Positions 21,409 to 35,877 of a stretch of 51,823 bases of DNA are shown one piece after another. How positions within the stretch are numbered: the first letter of the stretch is position 1; each line of letters starts with the position of its first letter. Location: the NCBI GenBank assembly GCA_027943245.1, contig JANDJZ010000287.1:1-51823 (forward strand). The letters run 5' to 3'. This stretch comes from Acanthamoeba sp. SK_2022b. Its lineage: Eukaryota > Discosea > Longamoebia > Acanthamoebidae. The notes under the pieces were generated by a model. It saw nothing but the letters and a program-made list of their open reading frames with translations. It ran no database searches and had not been told where the DNA came from. Both the position numbers and the translations under genes were made by a program.

Positions 21409-22693
21409 ATGGCACAGGGGGAGGCAATGGTGCTGCGGCTGCTGCGGCTGCCCTACGTGGTGGCCCTCGTGGGTCTGCACCTCTCCTCGGCCCTCTTGGC
21501 CGCACCCCTCCAGCTCTACCTGCTCGTCCTACACGTGAGCCCCGCCTCCTCACGCAGCACACAGCCACTGTACCTTACCTTTATACTGCGTTGTTGCCGC
21601 TTTGACGCTAGGCAACACTGGGTCCACAAGTGCTGGCACGTTCCCGAGCTCTGCACGCCCTGCTTTGGCTGCCTCGGTATGTAGACGTACCTGTCCACTG
21701 TGATGCTATTCTCGGTTGACTGTTTGTGGCCGGCGTTGTGGTGGCCGGGCAGTTGGCTGGGCTGTACTCTCTTCCCTCTGTTCGCCGTCGGTTTGATGGG
21801 CGCTTCGCTCTATGCTACATACGCCGCCATCGAACACGAAGGCCGGCTCATCGCCGCTATCTCCACCGTGTCGCTTGGCATATGTACTACCCTCCACACC
21901 AGCCCACACCCGCCCTCGAGCTCGAAGCTTGGACGCTGATGCTGGCGTGCAGCTCTACTCATCGCGCAGGTCAAGGGCCTCTTCTTTCCGGCTATGAAGG
22001 TCTTGCCCGCCGCAGACCTGTACCCGCACCTCCAACTATTTATTTCTATTTTTAATATAAATTGAAAAATCATTTTAATTTAATATAATTTCAAATAACA
22101 TATAAGCACCTGTTTACACTGTTCGCGCAGGGCTGAATACGCCAAGTCCACTGTTGCGGCACAGAGGGACCTCGTCGCCTTCGTCGGCACTGCCCTGGTC
22201 GCCGTCACGCTCGTCAGGTTTCGCTAACCGCAGCCAAAGTTGTTGTGGCAACGCGTTGGTGGCTGACGCTCTCTGGTTCGTGATTGTCAGGGTGCCGTGG
22301 CTTGTGCAGTGGGCGCGAGGCACGGAGGCGTTCAAGAAGGCGAACCCCTATCTCCAATACTGCTGGACGCAGCTGCTCTACGCCGTGCTGGACTACGCTT
22401 GCCTGCCCTTCTTGCTCATCGTGCTGATCACTGTGTGGCGCCTCCCGCAGCTGCGCAAGTTGTGGAAGCAGCACGTACGGCCACCTCAAAAGCTTCCGCC
22501 CTACACACTTTCAGCGTTCTGGCTGACTTGCCCTCCCCCTCCCCCGGTTTGCAGGCGCAGAGCGAAGTCAATCGGCGGCTCAGCCTGGTGGCCACAGCGA
22601 TCAACGTCCTGATGGACATCCCCAGTTTCATTCTCGCCATTCCTATCATTGCCACCATCTGGCGGGCACCGGCTTTGTTCATCAAGCTAGCTG

Positions 22694-22727
<34 letters not shown>

Positions 22728-22734
22728 ATCAACA

Positions 22735-22807
<73 letters not shown>

Positions 22808-24629
22808 CTCTCTCTCTCTCTCCACACATACGCCACACCCACTAAACGCATCTGACGCTTCTGACTCGTGTTTGATCAGGCCAACATTGAGGAGTGGCGT
22901 AGCATATGTTTGGCCGAAGCGCTCGCGTGGCTGATCGACATTCCGTTCGTACTGATGTCTCTGGTCACATCTCTGGCCCTGTGGGGCCGCGCCTTCTACT
23001 TCTGGTGGCTGTTCTACGATGCGCTCCGCCAAAACAGCCGCCCCTCGTCTGCTACGACCACCAAGGGGAGCGCTAGGGGGGCACAACAGGCAGCGCCCAG
23101 CACGCAGTCGTTGCGCGGACTCGTGTGGAAGCAATTCGTGTGCGCCCTGCTTGACGTGCCCGCCTTCCTCTCTCTCATCGTCGTCCTCATCACGCAGTGG
23201 AACGCTCGGCCGCTTCTCGCATCGCTCTCGGTAGGCTGAAATTTTCTTAATGCTCATTTTACTATTTAGTCAATAATGAACATTTTATAGATAATTAAAA
23301 AAATGAAATAATTAAAATTAAAAATAACAACTAAATGAAATCTTGGTGTGCAGGAATTGCGTACAAAAGGACAGCTGAGCACTTGGGCGCCGCACGTCTC
23401 GGCGATCAAGCATCTCCTGCTGCTCGTTCTCGACCTGCCCTTCATCTTGATGGCGATCGCGATCGCGCTGACCCTGTGGCGCCTGCCGCGACTGGTCAAG
23501 AAGCTGCGCAAGACCGGTGGCCTCTCGCTGGGCCGCCGGCGCGCCAGCTGCGCCCGCCAATTCGCCTGCCTCGTGCTCGACGTTCCCAGCCCGGCCCTGG
23601 CCGGCGTCGTCCTCGCAAGCTGGCACGCCCCGGCCTTCCGTCACGCCTCGGCCGGCAAGAAGAACCTCGCCTACCACTCGGCCCTCTTCTCCCACTTTGG
23701 CGCGGCCCTGCTCGACTTGCCCTACTACTTGTGCATGCTGCTCGTTGGCGTCACGCTGTGGCGCAGCTGGCTGCTGCTCAGGCAGGTGCGCGCCACGCCC
23801 GACGTTGCGCGCAAGAGGGAGGCGTGCACGAACCAGGCCCTGTGCGTGCTCCTGGACCCGCTGGCGGTGGTGGCCGCCGTGGCCGTCTACGTCACCCGCT
23901 GGCACTGGCCCGATCTCGTGGCCGACTACCGACGTCTCAAGGACAGCATCTGCACCGACGCCGGCCTTCACCTCGCCGCGTTCAGGCGTGCGGGCCTCGT
24001 CCTGCTCGACGCTCCGTGCTTTGTCTGCCTGGCTGGCACCGCGGTCACGTTCTGGCGCCTGCCGACCCTGATCAGGCGGCTGAACAAGACCAAGCCCGAC
24101 CACGTGGCTTCGAAGCGCAAGGCCTGCGTGCAACAGCTCGCGTGTGGCGTGCTCGACATTCCCTGCCTCCTGTGCCGCGCGCTCATCGGCCTGCTGCGGT
24201 GGAATGCGAAGCAGCTCGCGGCCGACCTGCGGCCGCTCACGGCGACTCCCTCTGCCCGCCACAGGAACGGCCTGCAGTATCACCGCGTCGTGTTCTACCA
24301 CTTCGGGGTCTTGATGCTTGATATTCCGCAACTGCTGAGCATCGTCTGCATCGCACTCACGCTGTGGCGACTGCCCACGCTTGTGCGACTCCTGCGTTCG
24401 AAGCAGCGACCGCCGGTCACCGGAGCCGCAGCCGCAGCCGCTCGACAACAGAACGAAGGCTCGATCCCAGATAGCTCGAGCAGCCGGTTGGCCGAGAAGA
24501 GGCGCGCGGTGATGCGGGTGCTGGGCTGCCTCCTCCTCGACGTGCCGGCCCTTCTGGCTTACCTCTTCGTGCGGACCACCGTGTGGCATTATCCCAAGAT
24601 GCACCAGAAGCTCGTAGTACGCGCGCAAA

Positions 24630-24699
<70 letters not shown>

Positions 24700-25294
24700 C
24701 GGTATCGCTAACACAGTGATATCGACAGGGCAAGGAGCTGTTGGATGTACACTCGATCGTGTTCGCGAGCTTTGGCGAGGCGTTGCTGGACCTCCCCTAC
24801 TTCCTGGCCATGGGGCTGACCACGGTCGCATTCTGGCGACTGCCCTCGCTCTACCGTCGCATGAACGAGGTACTCCCCACGCGGCCAACGACGCCCAGCT
24901 GCATTCCGGTTGGCTCACCGGTCACGCTTGGCAGGCAAAGAGTGTGCAAGACAAGAGGGATGCCAGCCTGCACGTGCTGGCCTGTGCGCTGCTGGATCCG
25001 TTTGCGGTCGTTCTGGGCCTGTTCTCGCTCGTTTGCGTTTGGCACGCACGAGAGCTCATCTCGTCGCTCAAGGTGGGCACACATGCGTTTCACTCTCCGT
25101 TGGGTTGACCTTTGCTCACGACGTGTGCATCGTTGGCGTATAACAGACCGCGTCGGGACTCAGAGTGCACCGCGAGATCTTCGCGCACGCGCAAGCCACG
25201 CTGGTCGACTTGCCGTTCATTGGCCTCACCCTTTTGACCGGGGTCTTCTTCTGGCGCATTCCCTCGCTGTGGTCACAGTTTGCTAAGGTTCCGT

Positions 25295-25370
<76 letters not shown>

Positions 25371-27010
25371 GAATCAAGGTGACCGCGACAAACGCAGCAC
25401 GACTGGGCCGACCGTTTTCACTCACTGCTGCGTCTACAGTGCAAAGGGAACGGAGACAAGCGGCTGGTTGCCTTTGTGCAGTTCCGGCTGGCGCTGCTGG
25501 ACGTGCCCGCCGGCGTCGTCGGGCTGATAACCCTCGTCACCGTGTGGAATGCCCACGCCCTCATCGTCCAGCTGCGCGAGGCCTACAAGCGCTACCAAGG
25601 TTAATCCCCCCTCCCCCTTCTCCGCCATCTCTCTCGTTCTCGGCGTTGGCGTTGGTTGGGTGGTGACTCATCGCGCGATGGACATGCGTTGCGTTTGCAG
25701 AGGCGACAGCGGGCCCACACGTGTACAACCTGAGGCAGGGCGCGCAGTGTCACGCGGTGGTCTTCTACAACTTTGCCCTGCTGGTGATCGACGTGCCCTT
25801 TCTGCTGCTCCTGCTCCCGCTCATCGTCTTTGGCTGGCGCGGCGCGGCCGTGCTGCGGCTGTGGAGCCAGACCGACGACTACTGGGCCAAGCGGCGCGGC
25901 ATCGCCGCCCAGTTCCTCCTCTTGCTCTTTGACCTCCCCGCCGCGGTCTGTCTGGCCGTGCTGCTGGTCTCCTGGCGCGCCCTCTCCACCGTGCGACAGC
26001 TGCGCGCCCTGTGGGTCACCACCTCGCCCGACGCTCCCGCGGCCACCACGTCACCAAGCACTGCTGACGTCAGCGCAGCGACGTCGGGTGCGGCCGATGA
26101 TCAGGGACTCCGTGAGTCTGACCGACGAGGAACGGCGAAGAGGCGGGCGGCTGCCAAGCCCACGATCAAGAAATCTGTCGTCGGCCAGCCCACCTCCTTC
26201 CACGGTGTGGTGTTCACGGAGTTTGGCGGGCTGGTGCTCGACGTTCCGTTCGTCGTCGTCGCTCCCCTCATGCTCTGGCGCCTCCCGTTCTTCGTGCGGA
26301 GGCTGTACCAAGTACGCCGCTTGCTTACACACACACACACACACACACAGCTGCTATTTGACACACACACACACACACGCAGGCGTTCCAAGTGACAGCA
26401 GAGCACTTGGCGCGAGTGTGCCGATTCATCCTTCGTCAGCTGCGGCGCATATGCGACGCCCTGTTGTCGGCCATCCGCCGACTCGCTTCGTTCTTTATCA
26501 ACGCCGTTCTTGTACGCACTTGCCCCCCCCCCCCATCGCAACTCTCTTTCGTTCTTTCTTTCTGCCCCAATTTGCGCTCACCCGGCCGCTCATCATCACC
26601 TCGCGCAGGAGCTGTGGCTGCTAGTTCAAAAGGCGCTGGGAGGCAACAATCGCCTGTTGGTGCTCATCACTAGGTATACCTCATCTCTGCATGCTCGTAT
26701 GTCGTGTGTCGTATGTGTGTGTCGTGGTCGTGTAACTTAAATTCGTCGGTGCGATGGAACTGGGACGGCACAGGTGGTGCTACGCCAACGGGAATGTGGG
26801 GAATCTGCTGCTCACCGTGCTGGTGCCGCTGTGGATGTTCTGGCCGCTCGCGCTGCCCCTGGTCCTCGGCAGCACCGCCCTCTACATCCCTGCCGTCCTC
26901 CTCTGCGCGCGCCTCTTCTTCACCGGCTACAAGATCGTCGACCGCAACTGGGGCGACAAGGTTCGAGCGCGCCCTATTGTTGTGTGTTGTGTGTGTTGTG
27001 TGTGTGTGTG

Positions 27011-27073
<63 letters not shown>

Positions 27074-27666
27074 GCTATGTTGACCGTTGGGCGATGCGTC
27101 GTGCGTAGACCGCGCAATTCACGGAGCACAAGTTGTCGGTGGACTCGGTGACGATGGAGATCGGGCCCGTGGCCGGCCACGGCATCCGCGTCGCCATTCG
27201 CGCCGCCAAGCCCCAAGGCATGTTGCTCCCTCCTCCCTCCTCCCTCCTCCCTCTCTTGCGGCGAATGTGAAGTGACAGTTTGGGGGGGCTGGGCATCACA
27301 GGCCTGGAGCTGAAGGAGTTCAGGCTGCACCTCGAGGGCAAGCGCTTCTGGGGCATGCTCAAGAAGCTGGTGGGCTCGGGCCTGATCAGCACCTTCAAGT
27401 GGACCATGCACCCGCTCAACGTCAAGCCCTTCATGACGCCCGACGCCTTCCCCGCCGACTCCACCCGCTTCGATGCCGTACGCCCCCCCCCTGGCCATGT
27501 CCTCCGCCCCCCTCAACCCTCGCCGCGTCTCACATGTGCGTCTCGGCGCCGTCGTGCGATACAAGGTGGTGTCGTTCGGTACCGCGGGCAAGATTCACAT
27601 CAGCCAGGAGACAATCATAAGCAAGCTCAAGCAGCTGCGCGACGCCGTACACGCCTTCCCTCTTAT

Positions 27667-27761
<95 letters not shown>

Positions 27762-28013
27762 TTGGTAAGCTTGTTAAGTGTGGGGAGAGGGGCGGAGGCT
27801 GACCCTTGGCTTCCTCAGGGCGATCATGAGCTCGACCTGCGGCTCGAGTACGGCGAGAACAACTTTGGCTGGACCGCTCTGGGCACGCTGGCGGTCGTCT
27901 CCACGCGACCGTCACAGATGCTTGCCCTCGCCAACACGCCGTCCTCCTTCACCGTCAAACGAAGCCATCGGGAGGCGACCTCTTCCTCATCTTCGTCGTC
28001 GTCGTCTTCGTAG
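21409..28013 (+). CDS. Large repeat-built polytopic membrane protein (about 19 'LLD-P...W-R' units)
   Basis: I do not recognise this family. Some 17-20 exons encode a long protein. After a hydrophobic N-terminus (MAQGEAMVLRLLRLPYVVAL) come about 19 tandem units, each a helix ending (L/V)LD(V/L/I)P, a roughly 18-20-residue hydrophobic span, then W(R/H/N)xP-like and L..L. Units alternate: type A ends in WRLPxLxRxL and is often preceded by FxHFGxxLLDLP; type B begins with Lys/Arg plus QxxCxLLDxP and ends in WH or WN. Most units lie at 22270-26310. The C-terminal 200-250 residues (from about 26600) have further membrane segments, then a soluble domain with FTEHKLSVDSV, IRVAIRAAKPQ, LELKEFRLHLEGKRF and HELDLRLEYGENNFGW, ending in a serine run. 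The start is the first ATG after the GC-rich block; the stop is TAG at 28011. Early exon joins (21535-22130) are tentative. Many introns carry (CA)n. Could be two genes, but no stop plus promoter pattern separates them. Confidence 0.75.
22697..22822. repeat. (CT)n(AC)n(CT)n compound repeat in membrane-protein gene intron
   Basis: A CA array framed by CT arrays within one intron. Confidence 0.95.
24631..24699. repeat. (CA)n in membrane-protein gene intron
   Basis: Between the KMHQKLV exon and the GKELLDVHS exon. Confidence 0.95.
25294..25368. repeat. (CA)n in membrane-protein gene intron
   Basis: Follows the SLWSQFAK exon. Confidence 0.95.
26328..26379. repeat. (CA)n, interrupted, in membrane-protein gene intron
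   Basis: Two CA runs separated by about 14 bases. Confidence 0.9.
26990..27072. repeat. (TG)n in membrane-protein gene intron
   Basis: Follows the NWGDK exon; opposite strand sense to the other arrays of this gene. Confidence 0.95.
27668..27761. repeat. (CT)n(TG)n in membrane-protein gene intron
   Basis: Compound array before the final exon. Confidence 0.95.
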
Positions 28014-28084
28014 TCCGCCGCCTGCCTTCAACGGACCAGCTCTATCTGAGACCAGGGGCCTCCTTTGCCGTGTAAAACAGACCT

Positions 28085-29618
28085 GCATAAATAGATTCGT
28101 TTATTGTGGGGGCAGGTGGCCGGTGAGAAGCTGCAGCGCTTACGCTGCCGTAGGTGGTTGCGTTTTCTTGTCGGCAAAGGCAATGCTCGATTCGGGACAA
28201 AAGGCAAGGAGCGCTGGAACAGAGTTGCCGTAGTATCTGCCTGGAGCATGAATGCCCATGGGTGCTTGTGCCTCGAGGGTTTCCACCGAGAAGCACTTAC
28301 AGTCACCACACCATCAGCGCCAGTTTCACTGTCCAGGGAAGAGGGTGGTGGTGCCACCTGGCTCACGTTGTAGTGGGCTTGTTTGATTGGCTCCCCTTTC
28401 CATTTGGCAAGTTGCAAGCACGCGCAAAAGTAGGCATCTTCTTGTGGAGCTGGCGTGGGACACGTGTTGAGGATGTGCATGATGGTGGGTTTATACCGAA
28501 GGCTCAGTCCCCCTGGGTCAAGAAAACAGTCTTCAGTATCAACTCTCATACCAGCGTGCCTCTTGGCTGCGTGGGGGATGCGCACCATTGCCACATTCAT
28601 CCAAGTGATGTCCCCAAGGAGCACCAATGTAGTCGAAGGTCAGGAAGTCCTCGACCTTGAACGGCGAGTTGGCGCACAAGACCGTGTCAGTCTGGAAGGT
28701 GAGCACATGGTCACCTGTTCTTCGAAGGACACTCAGTTCGTTCCATGTGTCACCGAGCGGAGGCGAATAACCACTCACCCTCCACATCGTTCCAAAACTC
28801 CTTGGAGGTCATGTAGGTGCTGTAGCCTTCGTATGTGAGATTAACAGGCACGTTCATGGTCAGCTTTGCATTCACCTGCTCCACTTCCTTGCTGTTAATA
28901 ACGAGAGAGACAAGATTGAGGGTCTGAGAGTTGGATCAAAAGGTCATCACGGGCTCAAGCAAGCGCACAGAGAACGGATCCAATCGGCGTTTTCTGGCGA
29001 GTGGAAGACTTGAAACTTCCATTCGGCTGGGAGCACCTTTCGAAAGTTGAGCAGCACTGCCCACCCCCACCCTCCCGCACCACAACCTTCAGCCACAAAG
29101 ACCGAGAACCATTTTGGAGAGATGCGCACCGGGACCGAGGCGATGATCGATGTCATGCACAACCAAGAGCGCTACTTTCGAAGCGTTCATGAACCTGAGA
29201 AGGACATGAGAGCGTGAGTGTTGGACCATTGCGCCTCCTTGCTGGGAAGACTCGCAGATTACTTGAGGATCTTCTCGTTGCGTGTGGACAACATATCGGC
29301 CAAGACTGTGTGTGCTGGTTCGGTGAGGTTGCTCCAGCGTTGGGTGATGCTTGCAATATCCTCCGGCTTCAACAGCTGAGCAACTGTTGGCTGAGAACTG
29401 CCATCGGACGAGCGGTGCGGTGGTGGCGCTGATGGTAGAGAGAGCGGCGAGGTGGTCGGACAGCCACAGATGTTAAACGATTCTCTGGGGGCGGCCTCAG
29501 GAGCGCGCAGATTGTGCAGGGTGATTGCGGCGAGGGTTTCTTCTTCAACAACTTGCCAGGTGATAGCCAGCGTGGCGACAATAGAGACTAGAATGAGTAG
29601 CTTCTGTCCCCAACCCAT
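28085..29618 (-). repeat. Inverted duplication, arm 1
   Basis: Carries the whole DUF5672 copy 1 plus about 55 bases of 3' flank including the polyadenylation-type hexamer (TTTATT on plus, 28100-28105). Pairs with 32887-34575 in opposite orientation. Similarity stops abruptly at the ATG of each copy. Confidence 0.9.
28140..29618 (-). CDS. DUF5672 family membrane-anchored protein, copy 1
   Basis: Probable Golgi/secretory type II membrane protein with a glycosyltransferase-like DUF5672 domain. A single N-terminal anchor (LLILVSIVATLAITW) leads to a stem, then KVALLVVHDIDHRLGPG, LNFRKVLPAEWKFQVFHS, the acceptor region DHVLTFQTDTVLCANS, the hallmark FDYIGAPWG and GNGGLSLR, then CFSVETLEAQAPMGIHAPG and LLAFCPE near the end. 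Seven frame-checked exons (29618-29263, 29194-29103, 29056-28969, 28891-28779, 28714-28586, 28512-28367, 28295-28140) give 359 codons. The splice sites are supported by the second copy, whose exons 2-6 have the same lengths. The substrate is unknown. Convergent with the large membrane-protein gene, 126 bases apart. Confidence 0.85.
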
Positions 29619-29639
29619 CTCTCTGGGTTCTTTGAAAAA

Positions 29640-32600
29640 AACAAAACACGGTCTTATTTTGCGAATATTAACCTCCTCATCAGGTTTCTTAACACCAGGT
29701 TTCTTGGACACGGTTCTTCTTTTGGGAGCACGAACCAAAAGAAAGCGTAAGCCCTAGGAGACTCAAAAAACGTTGACTTTTTGTATTGTTTCAGTGGAAC
29801 GTTTGGAATTTGCTGGAACTAATTCCAAATTCTCGTGTAATTTCTTTTAAATTTTTGCCAGATAACACTGCATTTTGTATTCAGGCGCTGGTGCAAGATA
29901 CACATTTGAAGTGTTTGGGTATTGGTGGACCACATCTTTCTTTGGCCCAAAATTTTTGAGGTACAGCCACTTGTGTTGGTTTACCCTCATGTGAGACAAG
30001 TTGTCCACAGGAACCAAAAGGAGAGATTAACAAGGAGCAATGAGGTCTGTCAGAGAGATGCCAATCTCCTTGGCTGGTAAATGTGGCTGCTGCCATGACC
30101 ACAGCAAGTGCCCTGCTGTTTGACCTGTTTATGCTCCTGAAGAAACCCTGTCTAGAAGCCCTCACAAGCTTCCATCACTTGGGTGATGAGGCCCTTGCAA
30201 AGTTCCCCTGGGCTCTCAAGGGCGCAGCAAGGCAGTGGCTGGCATTGCAACTGGCAGTATGTACATGCTGTGAAAGCCTGCTCAGCCCCTGATATGAAAG
30301 TGAGTCAAGGTGGCTCCACAGGATGAGGAGGAGGCCAAGGAAGAACAGGAGAAGGAAGAAGAAGAGGAGGAGGTTGCCAGGGTCACCCCTTGCAAGAAGG
30401 CAAGAAAGGAGTGATGACCAACCACAACATACATTCTTGAAGGTGGACCCTGCGGAGCTCCATGCACTCTGGCTCAGTCATGACAACCATCATTGCACCA
30501 TGTTTGGTATGCCCAGGCTCTCTTCTCACTTTCAACTACAATGTCAAAGTTCCAGGTGTTTATCATTTGTGGCCAAGCGTTGTTGTTGAAGGCTTTGTTA
30601 CCACCATGCCTTTCACAATGCGTTTTCTCAACGCCAACAAGCAGGTCCACCATGCGCACACCCAGGAATTCAGTATGTTTGATCTTATTGTCACATCTCA
30701 GTGCATTTGACCAGGGCTGTGTCTTCTTGAGCTGGCTCTGCACTTGCTCCTTTGTTTACCTTGCTGCTCTATGTTTTTGTCTCACCTTTTCTCCATTCAG
30801 GGAACCTCCCACGTCTTCCCAACCCTCTGCACAGGTCAAGGGCCAGGAGAAGGCCACCTAATCTGCCCCAGGAACTCTGATGAGCAAAGGTTTTGTCTTT
30901 TTGTGTTTGTTTGTTTATTGCATTTGCTAATGATCATGCAGGTACCTTGAGCACTTCAATGACTCCTAAGTCCAAGTGCAAGTCTCCCAACAGTCAGATG
31001 ATGAAGGCAGATGCTTGGCTTGCCAAGTTTGCACCCACTTTCTCTGAGCAACTTCTCTGCACTCTGAAATGGTTTCATGATATTATGGTATGTCTTCCCC
31101 ATTTTGTGCCCTTATTCATACCAGCTTTTGTTTTTGGCAAATCAACTCCAACCCCTGGCGTGGGGTTCTACAGGGCAGACATCTTTACCTCCATCCTCAA
31201 TCACTTGGCCAAGTATTTCAACCTTACAATCACCAATCTCGTTGCCTGTTTATGTCATCTAATGCGCACCACTGATCCTTGCAGTTGTTTCTCCATCCTC
31301 TATCTGCAGGCTTACAAATGGAATGGTCAAACTAAAATTGGCATCTGTCCACTCTCCAGCATATGCTTCCTCCTTTCTGATATCATACCAATGCACATCA
31401 GGTTTTTGTGGACAAAAATTCAAGCCCAACACATCAGTTCTTGTGGAACCCATCTTCTGATCACTTCTGTACTCTTAGCCACATGCAGGCTCTCCGAGAA
31501 CAAGCCTATTCTTGGGACCCCACTTCATCATGTTGACACTGTTTGGGATTGAGCGGTGGCTCAGCCCTTGCCTCAATGGCCTTGAGGGCCATTCAGTTCT
31601 ACTTCTTCAGAGATGCTGACTTTGATGGATTGTCCCCACATCCTCAACTTGCTGCACCTTCTGGATTGGCATCTCAGTGCAGCGCCAATGTTAAGTGCAC
31701 TGGTGGATCTCCTCCATTGGTAGATGGTTCTGTACTTGCATATGGTTCTCATTCTAAATGGGTGATAATTCTTCACTTGTGAATAGATCTTCATTTTGTG
31801 CTCAGTTCCACATGTACATGATAAGTACCTTCAACCTTGACATCATGTACACCAGTTTGTTAAAAAGTTACATTGTTACTTTTTCTGAACTGTTCTTATC
31901 ACTGCAAGAGCGTAATTTCGTCTCAGTCATTTACAAGATTATATTTGATCGATGAGGATTTCAAGGTGCATCTTGTAGTAAAACACTTGGAGAACAACAA
32001 AATATCAATGCCACAGACGTTGGAAGGCTTTGGTGTGAGTTCTCTGGCAAGTGTTGTGCAGCTGAAAAGATCATGAAAAAATAGGTTTTCTTTTTTCCAC
32101 GATCCTTTGGGGCTGCCCGGCTGTTGGATAGCAACACACTCCCAGTGTATGATTTCATCCATACATTCAAAATTTCAATCATGCACTTTGGTTCAAGCTT
32201 AAATAGAGGAGTGTCGTGGTGTTGAATAAACAAGCTGCACCCAACCTAGTTGGGTGCTCCCCACAAATGTATGCTCTTCTTGACTTTTCCTGATTGGTTG
32301 TGCTTTTTGGCTTTTCTAAATGAGATTGGGTGAGGAGTCTCACTAATGATGTCAACTTAGTGGTGGAGTGGAAGAGTTGACCACTTGTGCCCACTCTTGG
32401 GCTCTCTCAATCCAAGAGCCTTTAAGTGCTTCCAAGCCAGCACCAACAACACACTCCAGGGAGTGAATTTCCAAAATGGAAACACTCCAAAAAAGCACAC
32501 TGGGAGGGATATCTAAACGAAGTACCCAAAAGGTGTTGATTCCTATACACAGGAATCCTAGGACAAAACGTTCCCACATCCCTGACAATGAGCACGCACT

Positions 32601-32880
32601 CTTAATATGTAATTTGTGTTCAATGCTTACAATACTCTCTGTCGCGCACGCTTCAGCACGTTAACACCTCTGCCTGGACTCCTACGGCACTGGGGGATAC
32701 TCCACATAGGAGTTGAGATCCAGCATCACTGATGGATGCCTTTGGCTGACTGGCCCGCAATTGCTGCCCGCTGTTGTCTGGGTATTTGTTAGCTATGGAA
32801 CACCTTCCTTTTGCGCCCGGGTTTCTCATAACCCGTTTTTCTTTTTCGCGGTCAAACGGGCTTTCCACCGTGGTGCGTGG
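29640..32880. other. CpG-poor spacer between the two DUF5672 copies
   Basis: No intact gene. From about 30050 to 32650 the DNA is AT-richer and CpG-poor and shows several coding-like but broken stretches: FDLFMLLKKPCLEALTSFHH at 30118-30180, an acidic run DEEEAKEEQEKEEEEEE at about 30325, and a longer open stretch 30950-31552 (WLAKFAPTFSEQLL). None matches a family I know. The look is of an old methylated or silenced insertion. Bases 29881-30165 on the minus strand are also open (94 codons), without a recognisable domain. Confidence 0.5.
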
Positions 32881-32886
32881 CAGAGG

Positions 32887-34513
<1,627 letters not shown>

Positions 34514-34628
34514 GTGTTGCGGTTTCTCTCTTCGGCCATCTGCCCCCACAATAAACGAAGCTATCTATTCGGTAAGGCGCTATAATACAACGCTGTTGGT
34601 AAGAGCCACAAGCACAAATGCCAAGTCT

Positions 34629-35877
34629 TCAGTTGCCAAACATCGCCGCGCGGCTCTTGAGGCGGTTGCGCGACTCCTCCTTTGCCTTTCTCTCAGCCTC
34701 CTCCTTCTGCCGCTTCTCCTCAGCCAGCCTCTGTCAACGGGCCATCAAAGCTCAAGTGAGTACATCGACATCACGCCTCGTTCCTTCCATTCCTTCACAC
34801 ATGTGCCGCTCCCTTTGGTCGTCAGGCGTACCTTCTGCTCCTCCTCGTACGGGTCAACCTTGGGCGCATTTGCGACCGCCTGTGACGTGATTGGTCGTCA
34901 CAACACACAACACAGCCGTCAGCCAATCAAATATCAATGTGTGGTGACTGGTGTGTGCATGAAAGAGCGCACCAGCTCGGCCTCCCTCTTGGCCTTGAGC
35001 GCGCGCATCTCGGCAAACTTTTGCGAGAACTCCTGGCCCTCGAGCTCCTTGATCTTGTTCTGGGCCTGCACGCTCTGCACGCTGCGCTTGCCCGACTGGG
35101 CGGTCTCCTCGAGACGCTTCATCTCCTCGAGCCGCTGCTGCTGCGCCTTCTTGGTCCCCATGTAGGCGTCGATGGCCGTGTCGAGCGCCGCCAGCAACGC
35201 AGCCGGCACGCCGCCCTGTCGTCCATTGCCACGTCGTCAGGCTCGACGCTGCAGCAAAGAGAGGGAGGGCGGGAGGCCGTACGGCGGGAGGCGGGGCGAA
35301 GAGCTGGGCGAGCGTCTTGTGGTACTTGAACATGAGGTACTCGATGAAGGACAGCTTGGTGCGACCGGAGAAGTCGATGTCCTTCAGGTGCTCCCTCATC
35401 TTCACCACCGTCATCGCCTCACCGCGTTTCTGTAGAGGGAGTAGCCCACGCAAATTAAATTAATAAAATAGTTTGTTAATTTATTTAAAAATCAAAAAGA
35501 ACGAAAGCGAAGAAGGGGGGAGTGGTGGATCTGAGGTACCTCGAGGAAGAGGTGTCCCTCGAACTCGTTGAGCTCGACGACCGTGGCGTTGGGGTTGGCA
35601 GCGAAGCGAGTGAAGTCGTCGGCGATGTCGAGGATCTCCTGGAACCGACCTTGGAACTCAAGCACGAAAGGACGCAGGAACGCCTTGGCTGCAATCAAGC
35701 AGCTCACAATGGTGAGAGCGCGAAAAGTTTATATTTTTATTTTTATTTTTGATCAAAAAATAATTGCTTTGATTTATAATTTGATTTGTGTGACAACCTA
35801 AACTTAAGATAGGCCTTACCCTGCTCGCCAACGGGGAGAGACCTGTACTCGTTAAACTTGCTCATGTGGTCTGCCAT
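34629..35877 (-). CDS. Small EF-hand-like / coiled-coil cytosolic protein
   Basis: Six frame-checked exons (35877-35820, 35688-35540, 35429-35283, 35215-34973, 34879-34832, 34730-34629) give 248 codons. The N-terminal half is helical (AFLRPFVLEFQGRFQEIL, LNEFEGHLFLEKRGEAM). It carries one degenerate EF-hand-like loop, DFSGRTKLSFIE, with the hydrophobic residue at position 8 and Glu at 12 but Arg at position 5, so calcium binding is doubtful. After a short PPPA linker the C-terminal half is strongly charged and coiled-coil-like (KRLEETAQSGKR, RLAEEKRQKEEAERKAKEE). No signal peptide. It resembles amoebal EF-hand proteins with a C-terminal coiled coil, but I cannot name it. Convergent with DUF5672 copy 2. 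Confidence 0.8.

Noticed and set aside
21409..28013. A bacterial or viral transfer origin for the repeat membrane protein
   Set aside because: Many spliceosomal introns with the same microsatellites as neighbouring genes and the same codon bias; nothing suggests recent transfer.
29618..29738. Upstream extension of DUF5672 copy 1 with a basic N-terminus (MVRAPKRRTV)
   Set aside because: The extension is not shared by copy 2, where similarity begins at the ATG before GWGQ, so I start both there.
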